Source of the DNA: Anaerolineaceae bacterium
Lineage (GTDB): Bacteria > Chloroflexota > Anaerolineae > Aggregatilineales > Phototrophicaceae
Assembly: GCA_026708325.1 (NCBI GenBank)
Contig: JAPOVC010000007.1
Coordinates: forward strand, 1 to 64,000
DNA: 64,000 bases
Direction of reading: 5' to 3'
Below the pieces are notes generated by a model. It saw nothing but the letters and a program-made list of their open reading frames with translations. It had not been told where the DNA came from and searched no databases. Made by a program: the position numbers and the translations under genes. Numbering within the stretch: position 1 is the stretch's first letter; each line of letters begins with the position of its first letter. Shown here piece by piece: positions 34,020-42,243 of the stretch.

Positions 34020-35204
34020 TCAGTCCTCGTAGGGCAGGGGCTGATAATGCGGCGGGGCGATGCGCTCGCCCGGCGGCAGCGGCAACTCGACCCAGCCGTC
34101 GGTCTCCATCGACTTGATGACGGCGCACATCACCTCCACCGCGCGCGCGCCGTCCTCGCCGGAGACCAGCGGCTCCGTATCATTGAGGATGCAGTTGACG
34201 AAGTGCGTCGTCATGCGCTCGTAGTTGCCGGGCCGCCGAGGCGGCATGATCGGCATCCAGCGTTTGGGCACGTGCTCGTCGATGTGGTCCTCGACCCAGA
34301 AGTGCTGCGGCCAGCGATAGTCCTTCAATATCTGCGGCAGGTCCGCGAAGGAATAGTCGCGGTTGCTGTAGACGGCCATCGGAGAGCTCTGGAAGGGGTT
34401 GGTGGCGTCCGTCGCCGTGAAGATGGTGCCTTCCGTGCCGTACAGTTCGGTGGCCTGCGAGACCACCGGCGAAAAGCGGTTGCAACTGACGCACCCGTAG
34501 CTGCCATTCTCGTATTCCAGCAGCAGCCAGACCGTGTCGTCGTTCAGCGTGTAGTCGGCCGGCATCGCCAGGCGTTTGGCGATACCGACGGTGCGCTGCA
34601 CGCGGCTGCCGGTCAGCCAGGTCAGCAGGTCGATGGCGTGGGCGCCGGTGTCGGTCAGCGCCGCGCCGCCGGAGACCGCCGCGTCGAGGCGAAAGGCGGT
34701 ATGCGCCACGTTGTTCTGGTAGAGGTGCCAGTGCTCGTGCAGCGAGGCGCGCGCCATCAACACGTCGCCGATGACGCCCTCGTCGATCAGCTGCTTCGCC
34801 CACTGGTTGTGCGTCCAGAAGCGGCGGTCGCAGCCGACCATCAGCTTGACCCCCTCCTCGCGGCAGACGCGCACGATGTCCCAGGCCTCGTAGTTGGTGG
34901 CCGCCAGCGGCTTCTCCACCACGACGTGCAGCCCGGCGCGCGCCACCGCCACCGCCTGGTTGCGATGGACGTTGTTGGGGGTGGCGATGATAACCGCGTC
35001 GAGGTCCCGCCGCTCGTCCAGCATCTGACGGTAATCGCTGTACCAGACTTCGGCATCCCACTTGCTCGCGGCCTTCTGCGCGGTGTCGGCGTTGAGGTCG
35101 CAGCAGGCGACCAGTTGCGCCGCCGGCTCCTGCGCCAGCGAGGGGAAGTGCGCGATCTCGGCGATGCTGCCGCAGCCGATGACGGCGAATCTGACCTTGT
35201 CCAT
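34020..35204 (-). CDS. Gfo/Idh/MocA-family oxidoreductase
   Basis: The 394-residue product has an N-terminal Rossmann domain (RFAVIGCGSIAEIAHFP, GxGxxA), then AVIIATPNNVHRNQ and the family EKPLAATNYEA (the conserved EKP), followed by the C-terminal substrate-binding alpha/beta domain. Members oxidise sugars or inositols with NAD(P). Context with an inositol-phosphate synthase and a PfkB kinase makes an inositol or sugar dehydrogenase role plausible. It precedes the epimerase by 16 bases. Confidence 0.92.
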   Translation of the reverse strand: MDKVRFAVIGCGSIAEIAHFPSLAQEPAAQLVACCDLNADTAQKAASKWDAEVWYSDYRQMLDERRDLDAVIIATPNNVHRNQAVAVARAGLHVVVEKPLAATNYEAWDIVRVCREEGVKLMVGCDRRFWTHNQWAKQLIDEGVIGDVLMARASLHEHWHLYQNNVAHTAFRLDAAVSGGAALTDTGAHAIDLLTWLTGSRVQRTVGIAKRLAMPADYTLNDDTVWLLLEYENGSYGCVSCNRFSPVVSQATELYGTEGTIFTATDATNPFQSSPMAVYSNRDYSFADLPQILKDYRWPQHFWVEDHIDEHVPKRWMPIMPPRRPGNYERMTTHFVNCILNDTEPLVSGEDGARAVEVMCAVIKSMETDGWVELPLPPGERIAPPHYQPLPYED

Positions 35205-35226
35205 TGGCGTCCTCCCGGTCCGTCTC

Positions 35227-36159
35227 TCAGCTGTCGGGTTGCAGCACCACGTCGGCCAGCTGCGGAAAGCGCTCCAGATGCGCGCCGCCGCTGCGCCCGA
35301 TCACGGGCATCACGGCCGCAGCCGCGAAGCGCGCAGCAGCAGCAGCGTCGTCGTGGCGCAACCAGTGCAGGAGAAAGGCGCTGAAAAAGGCGTCCCCCGC
35401 GCCGGTCGTATCGACCACCGGGCCCGCCTGCGCGGGAATCTGCCGGATGCCATCCGCCGTCCCCAGCAGGCAACCGCGCTCGCCCAGCGTGATCATGGCG
35501 ACGGCCGGGCCCTGCGCCAGCCAGCCCGCCAGCGTCGCGCGCAGCGCCGCGTCGTCAGCGACGGCCGCCGCGCCCGCCAGCAGCGCGCAATCTTCCACGC
35601 TGGCGCGCACAATGTCAAAACAGGCGATCAACTCCGGCAGCGCGCGCGGATCCTTTTGCGCCGCGGCGTCGGGGCGCGCGCGCGAATGCGCCCCGCCGTA
35701 GCCGCCCAGATCAACCGCCAGCGCGCCCGGCAGCTGCCGCAGCCGCCGAATCGTCGTCAGCGGCAGGTCATGGTCCATGGTGACGACGGCGACGACCGGC
35801 GCGTCGCGAAATTGCGTCGGCACGTGACCCGGCAGAACGGGCGGCGCCTGCTGCGGGTAGCGAATCTGCTTGTGGCCGCTCTCGTCGTAGACCAGTTGCG
35901 AGCGGGTCGTGTGCTTCCCTTCCAGCAGCTGCAGGCCCGAGAGATCGACGCCGGCCGCGCGCAGCGGCTGCAGCAGTGCCGGCGGCATGTCCGTGCCCAC
36001 GATCGACACCAGGCCGGCGCGCCCGCCGAGGCGGCTGGCGGTCAGCGAACCGTAGGCCACCGGGCTGCCCAGCACCGGGCCCAGTTCCCTGTCCGGGAAG
36101 TGGATCATCTCCTGCACCAGGTGACCGGCGAAGACGATCTCCGGCGTTTGCCCCGTCAT
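35227..36159 (-). CDS. PfkB-family carbohydrate kinase
   Basis: The product is about 310 residues from ATG 36159 (MTGQTPEIVFAG), 7 bases after the inositol-phosphate synthase stop. It has the PfkB signature 2, VDTTGAGDAFFSAF (about residue 250), which supplies the catalytic Asp and the anion hole, and the N-terminal sugar-site region GSPVAYGSLTASRLGG. The phosphate acceptor is unknown. Spacing makes it translationally linked to the upstream gene. Confidence 0.88.
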   Translation of the reverse strand: MTGQTPEIVFAGHLVQEMIHFPDRELGPVLGSPVAYGSLTASRLGGRAGLVSIVGTDMPPALLQPLRAAGVDLSGLQLLEGKHTTRSQLVYDESGHKQIRYPQQAPPVLPGHVPTQFRDAPVVAVVTMDHDLPLTTIRRLRQLPGALAVDLGGYGGAHSRARPDAAAQKDPRALPELIACFDIVRASVEDCALLAGAAAVADDAALRATLAGWLAQGPAVAMITLGERGCLLGTADGIRQIPAQAGPVVDTTGAGDAFFSAFLLHWLRHDDAAAAARFAAAAVMPVIGRSGGAHLERFPQLADVVLQPDS

Positions 36160-36166
36160 GCTGCGC

Positions 36167-37228
36167 CTAACGTTCGCGCTCGCCCTGCAGGAATTCGGCG
36201 ACCTGCTGCAGGGCCTCCGCATCCGTCAGCGGCTGCGGCGGGTGCTTGCAATACAGCGCCGAGGCCGATTGCAACACGCCGCCCACGCCGCGGTCCAGCG
36301 CGACGCGGCAGCAGCGGATGGCATCGACGACCGTGCCGCCGAAGTTGGCGCTGTCCTCGACTTCCAGCGTGGCGTCGATATGCAGCGGGGCGCCGCTGAA
36401 ATTGACCACGTCGAAGTAGAAGCGCGTGGTCTTGCGGTCGCCCATCACCGGCACGTGGGAGAAGCCGGCCGAGACGCCGGTCTCGTAGGGGATGAGTGTC
36501 TCGACGGCCTCGCGTTTGGTCTGTTCCTTGCTCTCGCCGCGATTCACGAGGTTGTCGAAGTCGGTGTTGCCGGCGTAGTTGAGCTGGTAGGTGCGGCGGA
36601 TGTGAATGCCGCGCGCCTGCATCGCCTCCACCATGGCGCGGTGCAGGATGGTACCGCCCAGCTGGCTCTTCACGTCGTCGCCCACCACCGGCACGCCGCG
36701 TTCCAGCGCCTCGCCGGCGAAACTCTCGTCGCAGACGATCAGTTCCGGCATGCCGTTGACGAAGGCCACGCCCGCCTCCAGCGCCGCCTGCGCATACAGG
36801 CGCGACGCCTGCGCCGAGCCAGTCGGCAGCATGTTGAGCAGCACTTCCGCGCCGGAATCGCGCAGCGCCTGGACCAGGTCCACCGGCGCGGCGTCCGACA
36901 GCGGCGCGTATTTCGCCAGGTGCGGCGGCATACCGTCCGCGACCGGGCCGGGGAGGACTTCCACGCCCGTCCTGGCGACGCACACCTCCGGCACCTGCCA
37001 GGCACAATTGGGCGGCGCCATGATGGCCTCCGCCAGGTCGCGCCCGACCTTGTGCGCGCTGACGTCGAAGGCCAGCACGGGCGTGATGTCGCAGACGTCG
37101 TAGCCGCCGAGCACCCGCTGCGTCAGGCCGACCTCCGAATCGCTCTGCGCGTACCAGGCGAGGCCCTGCAGCAGGGCGCTGGCGCAGTTGCCCACGCCTG
37201 CCAGCGCCAGTCGGATCTTCCCGGGCAT
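36167..37228 (-). CDS. Myo-inositol-1-phosphate synthase family protein
   Basis: The 353-residue product has KIRLALAGVGNCASALLQG (NAD-binding start), VFDVSAHKVGRDL-like FDVSAHKVGRDLAEAI, LLNMLPTGSAQAS, and GDDVKSQLGGTILHRAM followed by YQLNYAGNTDFDNL, the conserved core of the synthase converting glucose 6-phosphate to inositol 1-phosphate. The length fits the short bacterial/archaeal branch. Unusually for a biosynthetic gene, it is the first structural gene after a LacI regulator in a catabolic setting. Confidence 0.88.
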   Translation of the reverse strand: MPGKIRLALAGVGNCASALLQGLAWYAQSDSEVGLTQRVLGGYDVCDITPVLAFDVSAHKVGRDLAEAIMAPPNCAWQVPEVCVARTGVEVLPGPVADGMPPHLAKYAPLSDAAPVDLVQALRDSGAEVLLNMLPTGSAQASRLYAQAALEAGVAFVNGMPELIVCDESFAGEALERGVPVVGDDVKSQLGGTILHRAMVEAMQARGIHIRRTYQLNYAGNTDFDNLVNRGESKEQTKREAVETLIPYETGVSAGFSHVPVMGDRKTTRFYFDVVNFSGAPLHIDATLEVEDSANFGGTVVDAIRCCRVALDRGVGGVLQSASALYCKHPPQPLTDAEALQQVAEFLQGERER

Positions 37229-37289
37229 GGTCTCTCCTCTCTGGCCTGCCGGATGCAGCAGCCGTCTGTTGTGTGGGCGGGGCCCGCCT

Positions 37290-38330
37290 TCAGGTCCCGC
37301 GCGTCGATTCGCGGATATTCAGCCGGAACGGGACGCGAATGACGCGTGGCTCGCGGCCGTTCTGCCCCTGTTCAATCTGTTCGAGCAGGAGCCGGGCGAC
37401 CTGCTGGCCGAATTCCTGCAGCGAGGTATCCACCGCCGTGATGGAGGGTGTGATGTCCTCGTAGTATTCCATGTCGTCGAAGGTCGCCAGCGCCAGGTCG
37501 GCGGGGACCCGCAGGCCGCGTTCGCGCAGCAGGTGCAGCACGCCGCGCATCAGGCGGTTGTTGCTGACGAAGAGCGCCGTCGGCGGGTCGCGCCGGTCGA
37601 GCAGATCGGCGGCCAGCAGGCGCCCTTCCAGACGGCGGCCGGGGTTGTCGCCCCCGCCCTTGAAGCCGCCTTCACGGATGAGCGCGGGGTCGTGGCGCAG
37701 GCCGGCGGCGGCCAGGGCGTCCAGATAACCGTCGCGGCGCTCCCGGCCCGGCGTCAGGGCGGCGGGCAGGTTGATCAGGCCGATTCGGCGATGCCCCAGC
37801 TCGATGAGGTGTTCAACGGCCGCGCGGGTGCCGCCGCGATTCTCGAAGAGCACGCAGTTCGCCGGCAGCCCCTCGATCTGGCGGTCGAGCAGCACCAGCG
37901 GGCGGCCGCTCTCGTGCAGGGCAAAGAGCGCGCCCAGGTTGCCGCCGCCGGGCGTCAGCGCGACGCCGTCCACGCCCCTGCCGCGGAAGGCGCGCAGACA
38001 GGCCAGCTCCCGTTCGGGGTTCTCATCGCTGTTGCCCAGGGTCAGGCTGTAGTCCGCGTCCCAGAGGGCATCGCCCAGCGCGCGGGTGATGGCGGTGTGC
38101 GCCGGGTTCAGAATGTCCGGCACGATGAAGCCGATGCTGCGCGTGCGCCGCGTGACCAGGCTGCGGGCCACGCCGTCGGGCTCATAGCCCAGCTTCTCGA
38201 TCGCCTCCCGCACGTTCTGCTGCGTACGTCTGGCGACGGGGCGCGGCCCGTTGTTGACGACGTAGGACACGGTGGCGGTGGAGACGCCGGCCAGCCTGGC
38301 GACGTCGTCCCGCGTGACTTTTCCGGCCAA
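37290..38330 (-). CDS. LacI-family transcriptional regulator
   Basis: The 346-residue product has the N-terminal helix-turn-helix KVTRDDVARLAGVSTATVSY and hinge helix (YEPDGVARSL), then a type 1 periplasmic-binding-like effector domain (SIGFIVPDILNPAHTAI, GVDGVALTPGG, LFVSNNRLM, ALATFDDMEYY). It represses sugar genes until an effector binds. Its own promoter and the divergent importer promoter both carry the same palindrome, so autoregulation and control of both arms are expected. Confidence 0.95.
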   Translation of the reverse strand: MAGKVTRDDVARLAGVSTATVSYVVNNGPRPVARRTQQNVREAIEKLGYEPDGVARSLVTRRTRSIGFIVPDILNPAHTAITRALGDALWDADYSLTLGNSDENPERELACLRAFRGRGVDGVALTPGGGNLGALFALHESGRPLVLLDRQIEGLPANCVLFENRGGTRAAVEHLIELGHRRIGLINLPAALTPGRERRDGYLDALAAAGLRHDPALIREGGFKGGGDNPGRRLEGRLLAADLLDRRDPPTALFVSNNRLMRGVLHLLRERGLRVPADLALATFDDMEYYEDITPSITAVDTSLQEFGQQVARLLLEQIEQGQNGREPRVIRVPFRLNIRESTRGT

Positions 38331-38361
38331 ATTCGCCCTTTCCGGCCCCCTGCAACAGCGG

Positions 38362-38415
38362 TCTACGCCCGTAGATTCAGGCGGGGAGTGTACTTGCCCG
38401 ACCGGGCCCTGTCAA
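38362..38415 (-). promoter_or_regulatory. Minus-strand LacI/ino1 promoter with operator O1
   Basis: On the minus strand TTGACA (38415-38410) and TACACT (38392-38387) are 17 bases apart. The perfect palindrome TCTACGCCCGTAGA (38362-38375) lies just after the predicted start (about 38380), where a bound repressor would block initiation. Confidence 0.8.
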
Positions 38416-38479
38416 CCGGCTGCGCGCCGTCTCGCGGCCCCTTCCGCAGGCGGCAGGCGCGGGGGAAGCGGGGCATTAT

Positions 38480-38529
38480 TTGACAGACCGAAAGGGTCGG
38501 TTACAATCATGTCGTTCTACGCGTGTAGA
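38480..38529 (+). promoter_or_regulatory. Plus-strand importer promoter with operator O2
   Basis: TTGACA (38480-38485) and TACAAT (38502-38507) are 16 bases apart. The palindrome TCTACGCGTGTAGA (38516-38529) starts about 2 bases after the predicted start site near 38514. It has the same half-sites as O1 with one deviation. Confidence 0.8.
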
Positions 38530-38603
38530 TTTTGATGCATGCGGGTGTGACGGGGTACAATCCCCGGCAAGTACGGAATTATTGTTAGGGAACGGATTTG
38601 CTT

Positions 38604-39500
38604 ATGGCCAGTCAGGATGTTTTGACACCTCCGGATGAGATCGTCGCCTCCACCTGGGCCGGCGAGAGGCAAGGCGGCGGCACGCGCATCCTGCTTTTCG
38701 TCGCGCTCTGCATCCTGGGGCTCTTTTCCTTCCTGCCCTTTTACTTCCTGCTGACGACCAGCATCAAGGAGGCCGGTGAAGCCAATCGCGTGCCGCTGAC
38801 CTTCATTCCACAAAGCTTCTCGCTGGAACATTTCGAATTCGTCATCAATGAAGGCGCCCCGCGCGCCATGGCCAACGGCCTGTTTTACGCCGGCGTCGGC
38901 ACCGTGCTGGCCGTCGTCGTCAGCGCGCTGATCGGCTACGTGGTCGTCAAGCATCGCTCCGTCGTGGGCAACATCCTCTTCTGGACCATCGTCGCCTCCT
39001 CGCTGATGCCGCTGGCCTCCTACATCGTCACCATGGTGACCCTGCTGCAGCGCATCACCAATATCACCGGGATCCCGATGCTGGATACCTTCCAGGGGCT
39101 GTTGCTGCCAAGGATCGTCTACGCCTTCGGGGTCTTTCTGATGCGCCAGGCGATGCTGGCCGTGCCGGACGAACTGCTCGACGCCGCCAAGGTCGATGGC
39201 GCCGGCTTCCTGCGCTCCTTCTGGCAGATCGCCCTGCCCGTCGTGCGGCCGCAGACGATCACGCTCGCCATCCTGATCTTCATGGGCCTCTTCGGCGAGT
39301 TCCTGTGGCCGCTGGTGGCCACCAGTACCAGGGAGATGCAGGTCGCCAGCGTCTGGCTGGCCTCGCGCTCCTTCGGCTACGGCGTCAACCCGGGCGTGCT
39401 TTCGGCAGGCGCGCTGATCGTCATTTTCCCGATGCTCATCGTCTTCCTGCTCGGCCAGCGCTACATCACCGCCGGCCTGGGCATGACCGGATTCAGATAA
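38604..39500 (+). CDS. Carbohydrate ABC transporter permease (MalG-like)
   Basis: The product is about 298 residues with six membrane segments (first at about 25-47) and the EAA loop DELLDAAKVDGAGFLRSFWQ, which contacts the ATPase. ATG 38604 follows AGGGAACGG; TTG 38598 is an alternative. It is the first gene of the plus-strand operon. The usual order is binding protein, F, G; here the G-type permease comes first. No ATPase is encoded in this arm, so a shared MsmK-type ATPase elsewhere is likely. Confidence 0.9.
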   Translation: MASQDVLTPPDEIVASTWAGERQGGGTRILLFVALCILGLFSFLPFYFLLTTSIKEAGEANRVPLTFIPQSFSLEHFEFVINEGAPRAMANGLFYAGVGTVLAVVVSALIGYVVVKHRSVVGNILFWTIVASSLMPLASYIVTMVTLLQRITNITGIPMLDTFQGLLLPRIVYAFGVFLMRQAMLAVPDELLDAAKVDGAGFLRSFWQIALPVVRPQTITLAILIFMGLFGEFLWPLVATSTREMQVASVWLASRSFGYGVNPGVLSAGALIVIFPMLIVFLLGQRYITAGLGMTGFR

Positions 39501-39576
39501 AGGTAAAGGGCTCGAGAGGAGGAACCACAGGCAAAATCGCTGGTACGAACACTCTTCTGATTATGGAGGTTATGGA

Positions 39577-41025
39577 ATGAACGAGACAAGCCAAAAGCTC
39601 AGCCGGCGTGACATGTTGAAAATCGTCGGCAGCGGCGCGGCCGCGTCCGTCGGCCTCGCTGCCAGCCTGCCTGTGGCGACCCAGGACGAGGTCACCCTCA
39701 CCTTCTGGCGCCCGCCCTTCGATACGCGCGGGCCCATGGGCATCGAGGCCCTTGCCAACTTCTACGACAACCTGTTGCCGGAAATGTTGCCGGGCAACGT
39801 CACGGTCGAGACGATCGACTCCACGGGCGATACCTTCACCCGTTTGACGGCCTCGGTCGCCGCCGGCAACCCGCCCGACATCAGCAACGTGGACCAGACC
39901 TGGGTACCGCCGATGCTGGACCTGATGGCCATCAACGCGATGCCGGAAGGTCTGGTCGACGTGGTGGGCTCCTTCGGCAGCTTCGCCAACGACTTCCTGA
40001 GCATCGACGGCGCCATCTATATCCTGCCCTGGGGCTGGTGGGAGCGCGGCGTCTTCTACAACATCGACCTGCTCGAGGCCGCCGGTATCGACCATACCGA
40101 ACTGCCGCAGAAGCTCTCCGACATGATCCCCTTCGTCAAGGAACTGACCGTCTGGCCGGACGACGCCGAGGAGCCGACGCTGTCGGCCTGGCCGCTGGCA
40201 GGCGGCACGACCTTCGACCTCTACACCGCGCTGGTCGATAACCTCGGCGGCTTCTGGTGGGAGGAAGACCGGCGCTCCGGCTTCGACAGCGACGAATGGG
40301 AAGAGGCGTGGCAGATCACGCTCTCCATGTTCGATGACTTCAAACTGGACGCCCGTTTCGGCCTGAGCGCGCTGGACAAGTTCTACACCGGCAACGCCTA
40401 CTTCCTGTCGCAGCAGCTCTGGGTCGGTTTCGTGCTGCGCCGCGACTATCCGGAGATCAACTGGGGCGTCATGACCCATCCGACCCCCAACGGCGGCCCG
40501 CCCTACGGCTGGAAGGAAGTCCACCTCGGCTGGGGCAACACCTCCGGCCAGAGCGGCGAGGGCCTCGCCGCGGCCTGGGAGCTGTGGAAAGCGCTCTACT
40601 CCGTCGAGTGGACCCACGCCAACGCCATCGCCCTCAACTACCTGCCCGGCCGTCTTGAGGCCGTCGGTGTGGACCCCATCACCGCCGACAATCCGCACTG
40701 GGCCGGCGCCTTCGAGAAGCACCAGCCTGGCAACTCGGTCTCACCCGGCTACTGGAGCCCGGAGATGTGGACCGCCACCAACACCGCGTGGAGCCGTTGC
40801 TACGACAACAACGAGCCCGTGCGTCAGGTACTCCAGGAACTGCAGCAGGAGGCCGATTCGATCCTCGCCTTCTCCGACAGCCTGCCTGGCACGATCCTCA
40901 CGCGGGCCGACTACGAGGCGCATCCGGAATGGACCGACGGTCTGATCCCGGCAGAGGACTGGTGGGACAACGTACACGCCAGTTACCTGACCGAAGAGCA
41001 GGCCATGATGGCCCAGATGCGCTAG
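39577..41025 (+). CDS. Extracellular solute-binding protein, Tat-exported
   Basis: The 482-residue product has a twin-arginine signal SRRDMLKIVGSGAAASVGLA (R10, R11), then a type 1 SBP fold of the maltose-type family (EVTLTFWRPPFDTRG, NPPDISNVDQTWVPP, YILPWGWWERGVFYNIDLLE). The many Trp residues fit sugar stacking. It supplies ligand to the flanking MalG- and MalF-like permeases. GGAGG-like sequence precedes ATG 39577. Confidence 0.92.
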   Translation: MNETSQKLSRRDMLKIVGSGAAASVGLAASLPVATQDEVTLTFWRPPFDTRGPMGIEALANFYDNLLPEMLPGNVTVETIDSTGDTFTRLTASVAAGNPPDISNVDQTWVPPMLDLMAINAMPEGLVDVVGSFGSFANDFLSIDGAIYILPWGWWERGVFYNIDLLEAAGIDHTELPQKLSDMIPFVKELTVWPDDAEEPTLSAWPLAGGTTFDLYTALVDNLGGFWWEEDRRSGFDSDEWEEAWQITLSMFDDFKLDARFGLSALDKFYTGNAYFLSQQLWVGFVLRRDYPEINWGVMTHPTPNGGPPYGWKEVHLGWGNTSGQSGEGLAAAWELWKALYSVEWTHANAIALNYLPGRLEAVGVDPITADNPHWAGAFEKHQPGNSVSPGYWSPEMWTATNTAWSRCYDNNEPVRQVLQELQQEADSILAFSDSLPGTILTRADYEAHPEWTDGLIPAEDWWDNVHASYLTEEQAMMAQMR

Positions 41026-41124
41026 CCGCCTGCAGCCCGCGCTGCAGTGAGTTTCCCTCGCGGCCGGCCCTGTCCCTGAGGGTGGCGGGGCCGGTCGCAG
41101 ACGAAAAGCGGGAGGGACCCTGAC

Positions 41125-42084
41125 ATGACTGCCCTGACAGCGAAATCACTTGATCTGTCGCGAGTACGGCGCCGGCGCCTGAGCGGCCTGTTGCCGAAAT
41201 CGCGCCTGGCGCTGCTGGTCATCGTCGTCGTCTTCATTTTCTACGGCATCATGCTCTGGTATCCCATTCTCGACCAGTTCAGCATGTCCTTCCATCGCGG
41301 CCTGACCCTGCGTCGCATCTGGGTGGGCGACATGCAGTTCCAGCGCGTGTTACAGGACCGGGCCTTCAACAACGCCATCGGCGTCACCCTGCGTTACGTG
41401 CTGATGGTGGTGCCGGCCACGACCATCCTGGGCCTGCTGCTGGCCGCGGTGATAAACAGCTTCAAAAACATCGCCACGCGCACCGTGCTGGTCTCGCTCT
41501 TCTTCCTGCCGCACATCGTGCCCCTCGCGGCCGCCGCCACCTTCTGGAAGACCCTGCTGGCGCCCACCAGCAACGGCGTCCTGAACGGCATCCTGCATGT
41601 CTTCGGTCTGCCCACCAGCCGCTGGCTGCTCTCGGCGGAGACCTCGCTGCTCTCGCTGGCCCTGGTGGCCGTCTGGGGCGGCATCGGCTACGCCATGTTG
41701 CTCCTGCTGGCCGGCATGCAGACCATCCCCGACATGTTCTACGAGGCCGCCGCCATCGACGGCGCCAGCGCCTGGCAACGCCTGCGCAAGATCACCGTGC
41801 CCCTGTTGATGCCCTCCATCGCCTTCGTGGTGGTGATTCTCACCTTCGGCGGCCTGATGATGTTCGAGCCGGTCTACATCATGACCGGCGGCCAGGTGTC
41901 GCATGAGGACAAGGGCGGCCCGGCCGGCAGCACCTCCACGGTGATTTGGCTGATCTACCAGCAAGGCTTTCAGAACTTCAAACAGGGCTACGCCGCGGCC
42001 GTCGCGGTGATCTGGTTCTTCGTCATGCTGGCCCTGGGGCTGGTGCAATTCTGGTTCTTCTCGCGCCGCCGGGTCAGCTACTGA
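41125..42084 (+). CDS. Carbohydrate ABC transporter permease (MalF-like)
   Basis: The 319-residue product has six membrane segments and the EAA motif MFYEAAAIDGASAWQRLRKI. It pairs with the 38604 permease. The 100-base gap upstream contains a GC-rich dyad (GCGGCCGGCCCTG and CGGGGCCGGTCGC, about 41060-41100), possibly an mRNA-stabilising or attenuating hairpin after the abundant binding protein. GGGAGGGA precedes the ATG. Confidence 0.92.
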   Translation: MTALTAKSLDLSRVRRRRLSGLLPKSRLALLVIVVVFIFYGIMLWYPILDQFSMSFHRGLTLRRIWVGDMQFQRVLQDRAFNNAIGVTLRYVLMVVPATTILGLLLAAVINSFKNIATRTVLVSLFFLPHIVPLAAAATFWKTLLAPTSNGVLNGILHVFGLPTSRWLLSAETSLLSLALVAVWGGIGYAMLLLLAGMQTIPDMFYEAAAIDGASAWQRLRKITVPLLMPSIAFVVVILTFGGLMMFEPVYIMTGGQVSHEDKGGPAGSTSTVIWLIYQQGFQNFKQGYAAAVAVIWFFVMLALGLVQFWFFSRRRVSY

Positions 42085-42152
42085 CGCGGGGCGCACCGGA
42101 GGCGGCCTTGTCCCGTTCCGGCAGCTGCTTCACCGTCAATTCCCCAGACAGA

Positions 42153-42236
42153 TTCACAGCGTCCGGGAGGGCGCCGTGGTCGGTCGCGTCACGCCGCGCA
42201 AGTTTTTCACAACGCTTCACAACGTCCGGGAGGGCG
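42153..42236 (+). repeat. Direct repeat containing a duplicated ribosome-binding segment
   Basis: TTCACAGCGTCCGGGAGGG (42153-42171) recurs as TTCACAACGTCCGGGAGGG (42216-42234). The second copy lies directly before ATG 42244 and supplies its ribosome binding site; the first has no good start codon next to it. A local duplication of the translation-initiation region is the simplest reading. Confidence 0.65.
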
Positions 42237-42243
42237 ATTAAAA

